From NCBI GenBank assembly GCA_902774115.1, contig CACYHH010000001.1, forward strand, positions 186,001 through 250,000: DNA of 64,000 nt, written 5' to 3'. Positions 32,245 through 42,317 of the stretch are shown one piece after another (within the stretch, counting starts at the first letter, position 1; the number at the start of each line of letters is the position of its first letter). A model generated the notes under the pieces. It saw nothing but the letters and a program-made list of their open reading frames with translations, had not been told where the DNA came from and did not search any database. A program made the position numbers and the translations under genes. Source of the DNA: an uncultured Spirochaetales bacterium. GTDB taxonomy: Bacteria; UBP6; UBA1177.

Positions 32245-33815
32245 TATTTTGCCTTGGGTTTGAAATCAATAATAATTCTGGCACCTTTTTCGGTATTTGT
32301 CGCTTTTATCGAGCCACTGTGCTTAGTTATGATCCTGTAAACGAGAGCGAGCCCGAGACCTGTTCCGCGCTTTTTTGTCGAAAAAAACGGATCAAAAATC
32401 TTGTCTATATTTTTTTCTATAAAACCGGGACCGGTGTCGTCAAAATAGAGTTTGAAAGAGTTTTCCGAGAGCTCTGAAAATATGTTGATTTCTCCTTCGT
32501 CATTCATCTCTTCAGCGCTGTTTGTCATGATGTTCCAGAAGACCTGTTTCAACTTTTCTGCGTCTCCCAGAACTGAAAACTCGTCAACTTTGCAGGTGAT
32601 TTTGACTTTCGGATGTCCGAGTCTGAAAAGCGTTACGACATCGTTCAGAATCGAGCTCGGAACACATTCCATCAGAGTGTAGGAAGTCTCTTCGGTATAT
32701 CTGAAAAGAGAGTCGAGCAGGGTTTTGACACGCGTTCCTTCGCGCCGAATGATGTCAATGAGCTCGGTCGTATCCGATTCCGGCTGTATTTCCTGGATCT
32801 CGGAAAACATGAGTTCGCTCGCTCCGATGAGACTTGTGAGCGGGTTTTTTATCTCGTGGGCGATGGTTGCCGTGAGTTTTCCGATAGTCGCTAATTTTTC
32901 CTGAAGTTCAAAACTTTCCTCCTGTTTTCTGATAGCCGTAAGGTCTGAAAATATAACGACTTTCTGGTTTTCTATGTAGGGCATTACCGTGTAGGAGAGC
33001 CAGATTCCGTTGATTTTTTTCTCCGACCACGCGCCGTTTGAAGCGGTGTCTTTTGTTGCTTCGGCCAAGAATTTGTCGAGAATCTCTTCGAATTGTTCCG
33101 CGTATCTGTTTACGTAAAATTTTGTTGTTTCGTCAAAAATTACAATACCGATGTTTATCTGCGAAAATATTGCGAAAAAGTGTTTTTCCATCTCTTTGTT
33201 TCTGCGCGTTGATTCGATAAGCGAGCTGTTCGCCTGACGGAAACTTTTTGTTATTCTGCTTGCCACGAAACCAGTGAAAGAGAAGAAGAGAAGGTAGGTA
33301 AAAAGGCGCGAAAAGTATGATTCCCACGAAGCAGAGTAGATTTTAACAAGCTCGGAAGTTATAAGCGGAAGAAAGGAAAACTTTACGAAAACACCTTGTA
33401 GAAGCAGCAGAAAAAATGCGTATAGAGTTGTAATTATTGCCCCTTTTTCGCGCATCAGAATGCCGGCGTAAATAATGTTTATGATGATTACGTAAAGGTA
33501 AGGCGAACTTATGCCGCCGCTTATGTATGAAACCATTACCCAGAACGAAATTTCAACTACAAACTGCAGGTATGCGAAAAGAGTGAGATATTTCTCACGC
33601 ATGAAACGGTTGACTGTCAGCGAAAAGATGTTGAAAACGAGCATAAAGAATGCCGAGAGGAGAAAAAGTTTGTTGGAGAATGAAAAAATATCGTTGTTTT
33701 CTCGTATGAAAGGAAAAAGGAAAAACGAAAATATGACAGTGAAAATGAAGAAGAATCGTATTATGAGATAGTAACTCAGGTGATTGCGGAATTCGTCCGC
33801 CGAGAGAAGGTTCAT
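32244..33815 (-). CDS. pilS: PilS-like sensor histidine kinase
   Basis: The 523-residue membrane kinase has about six N-terminal hydrophobic helices (roughly 15-195), as in PilS, and a PAS-like region around IVIFDETTKFYVNRYAEQFEE. HisKA follows with the phospho-His in TIAHEIKNPLTSL, then an HATPase with DDTGPGF and KRGTGLGLALV. PilS senses membrane pilin and controls PilR. The start overlaps the pilC stop by ATGA and its stop overlaps pilR, so expression is coupled to the pilus motor genes. Confidence 0.9.
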   Translation of the reverse strand: MNLLSADEFRNHLSYYLIIRFFFIFTVIFSFFLFPFIRENNDIFSFSNKLFLLSAFFMLVFNIFSLTVNRFMREKYLTLFAYLQFVVEISFWVMVSYISGGISSPYLYVIIINIIYAGILMREKGAIITTLYAFFLLLLQGVFVKFSFLPLITSELVKIYSASWESYFSRLFTYLLFFSFTGFVASRITKSFRQANSSLIESTRRNKEMEKHFFAIFSQINIGIVIFDETTKFYVNRYAEQFEEILDKFLAEATKDTASNGAWSEKKINGIWLSYTVMPYIENQKVVIFSDLTAIRKQEESFELQEKLATIGKLTATIAHEIKNPLTSLIGASELMFSEIQEIQPESDTTELIDIIRREGTRVKTLLDSLFRYTEETSYTLMECVPSSILNDVVTLFRLGHPKVKITCKVDEFSVLGDAEKLKQVFWNIMTNSAEEMNDEGEINIFSELSENSFKLYFDDTGPGFIEKNIDKIFDPFFSTKKRGTGLGLALVYRIITKHSGSIKATNTEKGARIIIDFKPKAK

Positions 33816-35005
33816 CCGACAGCTTTACCCATGCTGAACATCGGCAGGTACATAGCGACCATCATTGTTCCGACGATGCCGCCGATAACGACCATAAGTA
33901 TAGGCTCGATCATTGAAGTTAAACCGTCAACTGCAACGTCAACTTCCTCTTCATAAAAGTCTGCGATTTTATTAAGCATTGTATCCATTGCACCAGTTGC
34001 CTCGCCGACACCGATCATCTGAACGACCATAGACGGGAAAACACCTGCTTCGGTAAGTGGTGTTGTCATGTCGCTTCCTTCGATAACTTTCTGTCTGACG
34101 AAAATAATAGCTTTTTCGATCATTAAATTACCGGAAGTTCTTGAAACGACTTCAAGCCCGTCAACAAGCGGAACACCTGAACTTACAAGGGTTCCGAGAG
34201 TTCTTGTAAATCTTGCAACGGCCGATTTTCTGATGAGGTCGCCGACTATTGGAGCGTTAAGGGCATATCTGTGGAAGGCGAAACGGAATTTTGGGTTTTT
34301 CATCAGCATTTTAAATCCGATAATGAGACCGACAATAGCTCCGATGATTAAGAGAATATTGTTTTGAACCCATTCACTCATATCAACAATGACCTGCGTC
34401 AGGCCAGGAAGCTGCTGACCGTTACTCATAAAGAGCTGTGAGAAAGTCGGAACAACGTAGTAAAGAAGGACGATGGTAATCAAAATAGTCGCTATTGTAA
34501 CGACTGCCGGATATTTCATCGCACTCTTGATTTTTGCCGTAGTTGCCGCGTTCTTTTCAAGGAATATTGCAAGACGATCGAGAATCGTATCCAAGATACC
34601 ACCGACTTCGCCTGCAGCAACAAGGTTGACATAAAGGTCTGTAAAAACCTTGTGGTCTTTGAGTGAGTCGCTGAGCGATTTACCTTCCTCAACAGAGTTT
34701 TTGACCTTTCTCAAAATACTGCGGAAATAAGGTGTTTCGGACTGAGCTGCAAGGATTTCAAGCCCCTGGATAATCGAAAGACCGGCGTTGATCATCGTTG
34801 CAAACTGACGCGTGAAGATAACGAGCTCTTTCGGCTTCATTCCGCCACCGCCGAGCTCTATCTTTGTCCAGTCTTTTTTCAGGGAGTCAACTCTGACACC
34901 TTGTGCCAGCAAGGCCTGTCTTGCTCCTTTTTCGTCATCGGCATCGATTGAACCTTTGACGGTTTCGCCCTTTTTGTTGACACCGGCATACTTGTAAAAA
35001 GGCAT
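33812..35005 (-). CDS. pilC: type IV pilus inner-membrane platform protein PilC
   Basis: The 397-residue GspF/PilC-family protein has two cytoplasmic T2SSF domains, each followed by membrane segments (about 170-195, 215-245 and 370-395). Typical strings: MPFYKYAGVNKKGETVKGSI, FTRQFATMINAGLSIIQGLEIL and VVQMIGVGEATGAMDTMLNKIADFYEEEV. It anchors the PilB and PilT motors beneath the growing pilus. The ribosome site GAGGAGG is strong, and the start lies 3 bases after the pilT stop. Confidence 0.95.
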   Translation of the reverse strand: MPFYKYAGVNKKGETVKGSIDADDEKGARQALLAQGVRVDSLKKDWTKIELGGGGMKPKELVIFTRQFATMINAGLSIIQGLEILAAQSETPYFRSILRKVKNSVEEGKSLSDSLKDHKVFTDLYVNLVAAGEVGGILDTILDRLAIFLEKNAATTAKIKSAMKYPAVVTIATILITIVLLYYVVPTFSQLFMSNGQQLPGLTQVIVDMSEWVQNNILLIIGAIVGLIIGFKMLMKNPKFRFAFHRYALNAPIVGDLIRKSAVARFTRTLGTLVSSGVPLVDGLEVVSRTSGNLMIEKAIIFVRQKVIEGSDMTTPLTEAGVFPSMVVQMIGVGEATGAMDTMLNKIADFYEEEVDVAVDGLTSMIEPILMVVIGGIVGTMMVAMYLPMFSMGKAVG

Positions 35006-35008
35006 TTT

Positions 35009-36106
35009 TTACCTCCTCGTTTGGGTTGTTCTTGCGAGAATAGCCTGGAACTCGTCCAAATGCGGAACCAGTGTCAAGGCATCTTCCATGCTGATGACAT
35101 CGTTTCTGACCAGTCTGGCGAGATCCTGTGTCATGGTCTGCATTCCGCTGTCGTTCTGACCTGACTGCATACTGGAATAAATCTGCTGGAGCTTTTCTTC
35201 GCGGATAAGGTTTCGTATAGCAGCGTTCGGAACCATGACTTCGCAGGCGATAACACGTCCGCCGCCGTATTTCTTCGGGACGAGCGTCTGAGCGACGATC
35301 CCCTGAAGAACGAAGCTGAGCTGGGCTCTGACCTGGTTCTGCTGGTTTACGGGGAACATATCGATGATTCTGTTTATCGTTTCGATCGTGCTGTTCGTGT
35401 GAAGCGTCGCAAGTGCCAGGTGACCTGTTTCCGAAACGCTGAGCGCCGTAGACATAGTCTCGATATCACGGATTTCACCGATGAGAACGATATCCGGGTC
35501 CTGCCTGAGGACAACGCGGAGAGCCGATGCGAAAGAACCTGTGTCGGCGCCGACTTCACGCTGGTTTACGATGCAGTTTTTATGCGAGTGGATGAACTCG
35601 ATAGGATCTTCGATCGTGACGATATGCCCGTGACGGTTGCGGTTGATGTAGTCGACCATCGAAGCAAGTGTCGTAGATTTGCCGCTTCCGGTAGGTCCTG
35701 TTACAAGGATGAGTCCTTTCGGTTTCTTTGCGAGTTCTTCGACTATCGGCGGAAGACCGAGCTGTCTGAAATCGAGGATTTTATATGGAATGACACGGAT
35801 CGCGGCACTGACTGCGCCTCTCTGCATAAAGACGTTCGCTCTGAAACGGCTCAGATTTTTGACACCGAAACTGAGGTCGAGTTCGTTCTTTTCCTCAAAA
35901 ACCTTTTTCTGCTTTTCTGTCAGAATGCTGTATGCAAGTTTTTTCGTATCTACCGGAGAGAGCGGCGGCACGTTTACCGGCCGAAGATTTCCGTCGATTC
36001 TGAGCTGGGGCGGCGAACCGCTTGTAATGTGAAGGTCGGATGCTCCCTGTTCAATCATCAGAGAGAGCAGATCCTGCAGAGAAACTGTAGCATTGGGATT
36101 TTCCAT
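35009..36106 (-). CDS. pilT: type IV pilus retraction ATPase PilT
   Basis: The 365-residue hexameric ATPase depolymerises pili and powers twitching motility. Visible: the N-terminal ASDLHITSGSPPQLRIDG block, Walker A GPTGSGKST, ASP box VTIEDPIEFIH, Walker B DPDIVLIGEIRD, the His box TGHLALATLHTN, and the PilT-specific AIRN motif in AIRNLIREEKLQQIYSS. AAGAGG precedes the ATG. It lies between pilB and pilC, as in Myxococcus-type pil loci. Confidence 0.97.
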   Translation of the reverse strand: MENPNATVSLQDLLSLMIEQGASDLHITSGSPPQLRIDGNLRPVNVPPLSPVDTKKLAYSILTEKQKKVFEEKNELDLSFGVKNLSRFRANVFMQRGAVSAAIRVIPYKILDFRQLGLPPIVEELAKKPKGLILVTGPTGSGKSTTLASMVDYINRNRHGHIVTIEDPIEFIHSHKNCIVNQREVGADTGSFASALRVVLRQDPDIVLIGEIRDIETMSTALSVSETGHLALATLHTNSTIETINRIIDMFPVNQQNQVRAQLSFVLQGIVAQTLVPKKYGGGRVIACEVMVPNAAIRNLIREEKLQQIYSSMQSGQNDSGMQTMTQDLARLVRNDVISMEDALTLVPHLDEFQAILARTTQTRR

Positions 36107-36117
36107 TTTTATACCTC

Positions 36118-37863
36118 TTAAGCGTTTTCATCCGGTGCCGTGTTTCTTAAAACTTCGGCTATACTTGTCGTTCCTTCGAGAAGCCTTAAGTTAGCGCTCA
36201 TTCTCATGGTTTTCATACCGAGCTTTATTGCGAGCTCTTTGAGTTCCATGGAGCTTGCGCCGTTGAGTATTGCGTCTTTCAAAGGATCTGTCATTTTCAT
36301 AACTTCGTAAAAAGCGATTCGGCCTTTATAGCCTGTTCCGTTGCAGACTTCGCAGCCTTTGCCCTGGTAAATCTGGTAGCCGTCGGCGATCTGTTCTTCC
36401 TTGATTCCGAGTTTCAGAAGTTCAGATTTCGGCACATCTATCGGCTCTTTGCAGTTGTAGCATATCTTTCTGCCGAGACGCTGAGCCATGATGCAGTTGA
36501 CGGAAGACGTAACAAGGAAACTTTCAACACCCATGTTGATCAGACGGGTAATGGTCGAAGGTGCATCGTTCGTGTGAAGCGTACTCAGAACCATGTGACC
36601 CGTGATAGCCGCCTTTACCGCGATGTCGGCCGTTTCGAAGTCACGGATTTCACCGACCATCATGATATCAGGGTCCTGACGGAGGAATGAACGGAGTGCC
36701 GAAGCGAAGGTAAGACCTACCTGCTCACGGATCGCAACCTGGTTGATTCCTTCGAGGTTGAACTCGACCGGGTCTTCAGCCGTCGAAATGTTGACGTCCT
36801 CTTTGTTGAGGTCTGAAAGGGCGGAGTAAAGCGTCGTCGTTTTTCCGGAACCGGTAGGACCGGTAACGAGCATCATTCCGTAAGGTTTGTATATCGCTTC
36901 TTTGAAGATTTCGAGCTGATCGGGGAAGAAACCGAGCTTGGTCATGTCGAGCTGAAGGTTGCTCTTATCGAGAAGTCGGAGAACGACTTTTTCGCCGAAA
37001 ATGACGGGGCAGACCGAAACACGGAAGTCCATGTCCTCGCCCTGGCCGATCTTGATTTTGATACGGCCGTCCTGAGGAATACGTTTTTCTGCGATATCAA
37101 GGTTTGCCATGACTTTGAGTCTGGCTACGATCGCATCCATCGTGTTTCTCGGCGGATGAACGACGTCATACAAGACACCGTCCATTCTGAGACGGATCCT
37201 GAAGCTCTTTTCGTAAGGTTCAACGTGAATATCGGACGCTTTCTTCTTGATTGCGTCAAGGAGAACCATGTTGACGAAACGGATGACCGGCGCCTCTTCC
37301 GAGTTGCGGATCATGTCTTCAAGAGATGTGCTTTCGTCAAAATTTGTCTCGCTCAGCTTTACATCGTCTGCCTCGCTGAGGAGAGCTTCCATGTCGAAAC
37401 TGATGTCGCCGTATTTCTTGTCGTCTTTTTTTGCCGATTCACCGTAATATTTAGCGATTGCGGCTTCGATATCGGTTGCCGAGGCTATTACGACTTCGAC
37501 ATTGTAGTCGGTCAGGAACTTGATGTCGTCCTGTGCGTTCATGTTCGAAGGATCGGCCATTGCGACAGTGAGAGTGTTGCCGATTCTCGAAATAGGAATG
37601 ACGTTGTAGCGCGTTACGATCTGCTCGTTGAGCAGGGCAATGACTTCTGGCTGGATCTCAAGTTCAGAAAGGTCTATCTTCGGAACATTGTACTGTTCGC
37701 TGAGAATGTCTACAAGCTGGTTTTCATTGAGTTTGTTTTCCTTAAAAAGGATGTCTTTTATGCTTTCTCCCGATTCTATCGAGAGTTCTTCGAGAGATTT
37801 CAGTTCCGGCAGGGAAATGATCCCTCTCTTTATCAGCATTCCTGTTAATTGTCTGTTGTTCAA
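36118..37863 (-). CDS. pilB: type IV pilus assembly ATPase PilB
   Basis: The ~581-residue GspE/PilB ATPase has N1 (MshEN-like, NNRQLTGMLIKRGIISLPEL) and N2 regions. The catalytic core has Walker A GPTGSGKTT, ASP box TAEDPVEFNL, Walker B DPDIMMVGEIRD and a tetracysteine zinc site (CYNCKE...CEVCNGTGY). TTG at 37863 is chosen because GGAG sits five bases upstream; a GTG at 37875 would overlap that ribosome site. It leads the pilBTCSR operon from a strong promoter (37900-37927). Confidence 0.95.
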   Translation of the reverse strand: MNNRQLTGMLIKRGIISLPELKSLEELSIESGESIKDILFKENKLNENQLVDILSEQYNVPKIDLSELEIQPEVIALLNEQIVTRYNVIPISRIGNTLTVAMADPSNMNAQDDIKFLTDYNVEVVIASATDIEAAIAKYYGESAKKDDKKYGDISFDMEALLSEADDVKLSETNFDESTSLEDMIRNSEEAPVIRFVNMVLLDAIKKKASDIHVEPYEKSFRIRLRMDGVLYDVVHPPRNTMDAIVARLKVMANLDIAEKRIPQDGRIKIKIGQGEDMDFRVSVCPVIFGEKVVLRLLDKSNLQLDMTKLGFFPDQLEIFKEAIYKPYGMMLVTGPTGSGKTTTLYSALSDLNKEDVNISTAEDPVEFNLEGINQVAIREQVGLTFASALRSFLRQDPDIMMVGEIRDFETADIAVKAAITGHMVLSTLHTNDAPSTITRLINMGVESFLVTSSVNCIMAQRLGRKICYNCKEPIDVPKSELLKLGIKEEQIADGYQIYQGKGCEVCNGTGYKGRIAFYEVMKMTDPLKDAILNGASSMELKELAIKLGMKTMRMSANLRLLEGTTSIAEVLRNTAPDENA

Positions 37864-37899
37864 AAGCAACTCCACAAGCGGTTGTCATTCACCGGCGGC

Positions 37900-37927
37900 A
37901 TTATATTTTTATAAATTACAACGTCAA
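37900..37927 (-). promoter_or_regulatory. promoter of the pilBTCSR operon
   Basis: Minus strand: TTGACG (37927-37922), 16 bases, perfect TATAAT (37905-37900), then GC-rich GCCGCCGG. The -35 lies just outside the adjacent lipoprotein's stop codon. Confidence 0.75.
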
Positions 37928-37928
37928 G

Positions 37929-38957
37929 TTAAATGCAGGATTCGCCGTTCCATTTGAAAGCGGCTTTGCATTTGAAGCGGCATTCGCTGCCGATTTCTAT
38001 ACGGCACTGGTATTTTTCATCGTCAAAATAGAGTTCGCCGGAGCATTTGTAGCATTTTCCGGTCTCTTTGCCGTATTCATAACCGTCATTGCAGGAAATC
38101 GCCGGTTTGCAGACCCATGTGTCCGTAGAGGTTACAGTGCCGCCCTCAGTTAGCGAAGCGGCGTATTCCATCGGGTTGACTGCCGGATCGTATGTTTCCT
38201 GAATATCGCCCGATTTGCTGAATTTATAGATCGGTTTGCCGCAGCAGCAGGGAGCCTGCTCGCTTGACGTGCTGGCCTCTTTAAAGCATGAAGAAGTCGG
38301 ATCCTGCTTGTAGACAAGTGTTCCGTTTTTGGTCGTGAAATGCATGACGTAGGCATACTGACCGCAGCCCGTGTATTCGCAGAGTCCGTCAACGTCGCCT
38401 GTTCCTTCAGGGCAGTCCGGAGGCAGCGGCTCTTTGGAAGAAGGAGTCGTGTTTTCAAATGTCGAAGAAGCTGCTTCTGTATTGTAGGTCCCGGCAGTTG
38501 AAGGAGTGAAACCTTCGTCTCCGCAAACCTGCCGCACATATTCCGCAGTGTTCCAGACAGCGTTTTGAGGAAGGTCAGTGCATTTTTTTGTTCTGGTCGT
38601 TCCGTTTTCACATTCGCTGCCGTCGTCCGGTTCTTCCGCGGTGTCAGTATCGTCTTCGGAAACGGAATCGGTATCATCAGTAATTGTGTCTCCGTCGTCA
38701 TCCGCTGTCGAATCACTATCGTCATCCGGCACGGAATCGGCGTCATCTTTCACGGTGTCAGAATCATCCGGAAGAGTGTCTTCTTCATCAGGTTTCGTAT
38801 CTCCTTCATCGGTTGCCGGATCCGTGTCTGCATCGTTGTCTGTCTGAGTTTCTTCCTGTTCTTGTTCTGATTCTTTTTCTCCGATTTTCATGGCGCCGCC
38901 GCCGCAGGAAACGGCGAAGATCAGAATCAGAAAGATGATCAAAAGTGATTTTTTCAT
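37929..38957 (-). CDS. Asp-rich, Cys-rich lipoprotein
   Basis: The 342-residue product has a leader MKKSLLIIFLILIFAVSC with lipobox AVSC. A linker of about 90 residues follows, made of short Asp/Thr/Ser/Glu units (DDSDTVKDDADSVPDDDSDS style), then a globular region with about 20 cysteines (CENGTTRTKKC, EQAPCCCGKP, CYKCSG) ending in AAFKWNGESCI. The cysteine spacing suggests several small disulfide domains. No family is recognised beyond the acidic-linker lipoprotein type seen three more times in the window. It is divergent from the giant surface protein gene at 39163. Confidence 0.75.
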   Translation of the reverse strand: MKKSLLIIFLILIFAVSCGGGAMKIGEKESEQEQEETQTDNDADTDPATDEGDTKPDEEDTLPDDSDTVKDDADSVPDDDSDSTADDDGDTITDDTDSVSEDDTDTAEEPDDGSECENGTTRTKKCTDLPQNAVWNTAEYVRQVCGDEGFTPSTAGTYNTEAASSTFENTTPSSKEPLPPDCPEGTGDVDGLCEYTGCGQYAYVMHFTTKNGTLVYKQDPTSSCFKEASTSSEQAPCCCGKPIYKFSKSGDIQETYDPAVNPMEYAASLTEGGTVTSTDTWVCKPAISCNDGYEYGKETGKCYKCSGELYFDDEKYQCRIEIGSECRFKCKAAFKWNGESCI

Positions 38958-38993
38958 TTCAGACTCCCTTGTAAATTCATCAAATACTGCAAT

Positions 38994-39129
38994 ATATTAG
39001 AGATTTTTTGTAAAAAGTAAATTTTTCGAGTTTGTTTCTTTCCGTTAGTGATTGTGCTGTGCTGAGAAGACGTATCGTTTTTGTTTTTTTACTTAAAATT
39101 GTTGATTATATTTTTTAGACTTTTAAAGT
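38994..39129. promoter_or_regulatory. divergent promoters between lipoprotein and surface protein genes
   Basis: Plus strand: TTGATT (39102-39107), 16 bases, TAAAGT (39124-39129), then ATTCCG and seven T. Minus strand: weaker TTTACT (39021-39016), 16 bases, TAATAT (38999-38994). Confidence 0.5.
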
Positions 39130-39162
39130 ATTCCGTTTTTTTGGATTTTTATGGAGGACTCT

Positions 39163-42100
39163 ATGAAAAAGTTTTTATCTCTTCTGGTTTTTCTGTTTCC
39201 GGTATTTCTTTTTGCTGTTATCGGTCAGAACGGTATTTCCATTGCTCCCGACGGCACTCTGCTGAAATGGGAGGAAGGTGCGTGGGACTTCTTCATTATG
39301 CACAAATCGGTTCTTGAAAGAAGCCCTGAACACAATGCCGAAATCAATGATGACGGAACCCCAGGCGAAGATCCCAGCAATCCTCAGGCAGACTCAGTTG
39401 TCGACCCGGCAGTAGGAACGACTTACACTCTTACTTCAAAGCACATTCCGCCGGATGCCGATGTCTCCAGAGCATTCCTCATCTGGCTTGCGGATGTTGA
39501 TCCCTATAAACTTGACCAGCCGACAAAAAATTCGGTAACGCTCACTTTCACGAATGCTGCAGATCCCACTCTTACTTATTCTCAGGAAGTCAAGGCCTCC
39601 TATCAAGGCGATATTTCAAAAGACAGCAAGGGTGTGTTTGAATACGAAGCCGTCCGCGACAGTGTTGCTCCGCAGCTCAACAAGGAACCTTACTGTCCCG
39701 GAGAAACCGCTGGATACACCGGCTACTACACATACAGAGTCGAAGTTTCCGACTTCATGAAAAAAATCGTCGCGATGGGTGAAGAAAGAGGCATGCAGCC
39801 GGGCGAAGCCCTTTACGGCGACTACAATGTCAAAGGGATAGAATCATCAAACCACTGCCTGTACATGAAACAAAGTTCGATGGCAGGCGGCTGGGCGCTT
39901 CCTTTCGTCTACACTTCTTCAAACATCCGCGCTAAGAAGATTTACTTCTATCACGGTCTTGAAGCTTACCAGGCCAAAAATGCTTTCATAACGGTCAGCG
40001 GTTTCGAACTCCCAGACGACGCGGTCATCAGACTCGGTCTTGTCGTTTTTGAAGGCGATCCGGGCAGAGCCAGAACAGGCAACGGCATTACAACTTTTCC
40101 TCCTGAAGGTCTTTCCGTCAGCGGCTTTGCGACCCCGAATGATTACAAAATTCTTTTCAACAAGTGCAATCCGCCTAAAACTGAACCGCTCAACTACACT
40201 GAAATTTACAACTCTATATCGTCAATCTTCGGCTGGCAGGACAGCGAGGAAACCTGCATCGGCAATCCTGACACACCGCTGGATCCTGCGAACCCGATTG
40301 AGTATGCAATCGATGCCGACACTTTCCTTGTAGATTCGAGATTCCCGCCTTTCGACACGATGTTCAGCAAAGGCGACATGCAGTTCGGTCTTAAGATCGG
40401 TGCCAACCAGGATCAGATTCTTACGAACTTCCTTGTTGTCAGCGTTGATACCAGACCTCCGCAGTTTGATATTCCTGAAAACAGATTCACCCCGAACGGA
40501 AGAGAGAAAGACTCCTGCTCATGCGCGAAAGATCCTGATACTTTCTGTGCGGACAGACCTTTCTACTACATGATCAAAGTTCAGAACTGGGGTGAGGATT
40601 CGGCAACGGGTGTAATGCTTCAGGACAAACTTCCGTTCCAGGTCGAATATGTTCCCGGCACTACTGAAATTGCTACTAAAATCAACGAAGAAGGGCTCGG
40701 CACCGACTGGGAAATCATTCCGGATGTTGACGGAAAATTCCCGTTCGAAGAACCGAGAGTGGTTGCAGACGTGCTTGGACACTGCCGGCAGAGCGACTCG
40801 GTATGCGAACAGAGCGCATGGGTAAGATTTGTCGTCAGACCGAAAGCAAACCTTGCGAAAAACGAAGTTATTAAAAATATGGCTTCAATCACTTCAAACG
40901 AGACCTCCGGAGCTGTTTTCAATACGAACAGCAATATTCCGCTCAGACTCAAACAAGGTTCGTGCCCTGCTGTTTCGGAATGCGAACTTCCTCCGAAATC
41001 ACAGTGCGGCGGCGTAAAAATCGAAGGCAACGACAACTACTGCACCAGAGATGAAGAGTGCGGAAACGGTAAAAAATGTATCGACAACGAATGTAAGGAT
41101 GATGTTTCCGGCAACCTTTCGAAAGGCGCTGAAGTAACTTTCGGCGAAGGGGTCAACTCTCCTTCCAACGAAGGTTCGGTTATACTTATTCCTTCTTCGA
41201 GCGAAGGAATTGTCTTAGGTCAGTTCTACCTTGCGGCTGACGGCGGCGAAGGCCAGTCCTATAAGTTCGGCAAACTTATGGTCAAATTCCAAGCCGACAG
41301 CGACATCGAGGCGAAGAACTTCAAACTTTACAAAGATGTGAACAGCGACGGCAAAGTCGACGGCGGCGATACGGAGATCGCTTCCGCAGATGCACCGAAA
41401 AACTCTTATGTAACTTTTAATATCGGCGAAGCTAACAGCCTTGTTTCCGCAAAAGGCAAAACCAACTTCATCGTTACGACAGACGCATCGACGAATTCAG
41501 ATTCTCACCCCGGCAAATTCAGCATGATCATCGAAGGACCTGAATCGTTCAACCTCGAAGATTCCGAAAAAATAGAAGCCAAGGGAAGCAGGGTAGAGTT
41601 TGTTGAATACCAGTTCGAGCCGACGGAAGGCTTTATCATCACAAAAGGAAATATGGATCCGAAAGTTCCTTCATACAAAGATTTCAACGGTGAGCACGAA
41701 ATGCTTCAGATCAGGACGAAATCTAAAGGAGCAGCTGATTCTGTAACTTCGATAACTCTCAAAACTCCGGGCAGTTATGTCAAATTCGGCGACGGCATCA
41801 AATCGGTTTCCGTAATTATCGACAAAGACGGAAACGGACAGCAATCCAACGGCGACGAAGTCATCGCGAAAATCACCAGTTTTGACGGTTCATCTTCAGT
41901 TGTCATCGACAATCTCGGAGATCTTCTCAAGTATGAAAAGGATGAGGAGAAATACCTTGTTTTCAAAGTCGAGTTCAAAATGTCGGCAGGCGAGAAGGCG
42001 AAGATTCAGGTTTCAGGCGTAAAAGTAAAGAGCGGCAATCCTGTAGTCGAACTTCCCGTATCGTCAAACGAATTTGCTTACGAATGCGACAGCTCAGACC

Positions 42101-42246
42101 CGAATATGTGCGCTGAAGAAGATGACGGCGGCTGCGCGATATCGGAACTTCCAGAAGACAACAGCTCCGCGGTTTACATGCTCATTGCGGCTTTCATGTC
42201 GGTTCTCGCATTTGCTTTCGTAAAAGTTTACGGACTCAGAAAGTAA
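39163..42246 (+). CDS. giant surface protein with DUF11-like domain and C-terminal anchor
   Basis: The 1,027-residue product has a signal peptide (MKKFLSLLVFLFPVFLFA). An N-terminal ~420-residue region of unknown fold contains WEEGAWDFFIMHKS and TYRVEVSDFMKKIVAMGEE. A DUF11-type repeat follows (PFYYMIKVQNWGEDSATGVM), then a Cys-rich EGF-like patch (CTRDEECGNGKKCIDNEC) and Ca-binding-like loops (DVNSDGKVDGGD, DKDGNGQQSNGDE). It ends with DDGGCAIS, a membrane helix and GLRK, like MYXO-CTERM sorting tails that are cut and anchored at Cys. The start at 39163 is set by GGAGG; the upstream in-frame ATG overlaps it. It is a convergent paralogue of 42518-45583. A surface adhesin or sheath role is inferred. 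Confidence 0.82.
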   Translation: MKKFLSLLVFLFPVFLFAVIGQNGISIAPDGTLLKWEEGAWDFFIMHKSVLERSPEHNAEINDDGTPGEDPSNPQADSVVDPAVGTTYTLTSKHIPPDADVSRAFLIWLADVDPYKLDQPTKNSVTLTFTNAADPTLTYSQEVKASYQGDISKDSKGVFEYEAVRDSVAPQLNKEPYCPGETAGYTGYYTYRVEVSDFMKKIVAMGEERGMQPGEALYGDYNVKGIESSNHCLYMKQSSMAGGWALPFVYTSSNIRAKKIYFYHGLEAYQAKNAFITVSGFELPDDAVIRLGLVVFEGDPGRARTGNGITTFPPEGLSVSGFATPNDYKILFNKCNPPKTEPLNYTEIYNSISSIFGWQDSEETCIGNPDTPLDPANPIEYAIDADTFLVDSRFPPFDTMFSKGDMQFGLKIGANQDQILTNFLVVSVDTRPPQFDIPENRFTPNGREKDSCSCAKDPDTFCADRPFYYMIKVQNWGEDSATGVMLQDKLPFQVEYVPGTTEIATKINEEGLGTDWEIIPDVDGKFPFEEPRVVADVLGHCRQSDSVCEQSAWVRFVVRPKANLAKNEVIKNMASITSNETSGAVFNTNSNIPLRLKQGSCPAVSECELPPKSQCGGVKIEGNDNYCTRDEECGNGKKCIDNECKDDVSGNLSKGAEVTFGEGVNSPSNEGSVILIPSSSEGIVLGQFYLAADGGEGQSYKFGKLMVKFQADSDIEAKNFKLYKDVNSDGKVDGGDTEIASADAPKNSYVTFNIGEANSLVSAKGKTNFIVTTDASTNSDSHPGKFSMIIEGPESFNLEDSEKIEAKGSRVEFVEYQFEPTEGFIITKGNMDPKVPSYKDFNGEHEMLQIRTKSKGAADSVTSITLKTPGSYVKFGDGIKSVSVIIDKDGNGQQSNGDEVIAKITSFDGSSSVVIDNLGDLLKYEKDEEKYLVFKVEFKMSAGEKAKIQVSGVKVKSGNPVVELPVSSNEFAYECDSSDPNMCAEEDDGGCAISELPEDNSSAVYMLIAAFMSVLAFAFVKVYGLRK

Positions 42247-42317
42247 TCACAAAATAATCTTTCAGCATCTCCTCTGTTATAAATCATAAATCACAAAATC
42301 CCGGTCGTAAGTACAGT

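Noticed and set aside
38565-38870. Low-complexity Val/Ile/Arg or Ser-rich frames opposite the acidic linker
   Set aside because: Artefacts of translating the Asp-codon repeats on the other strand.
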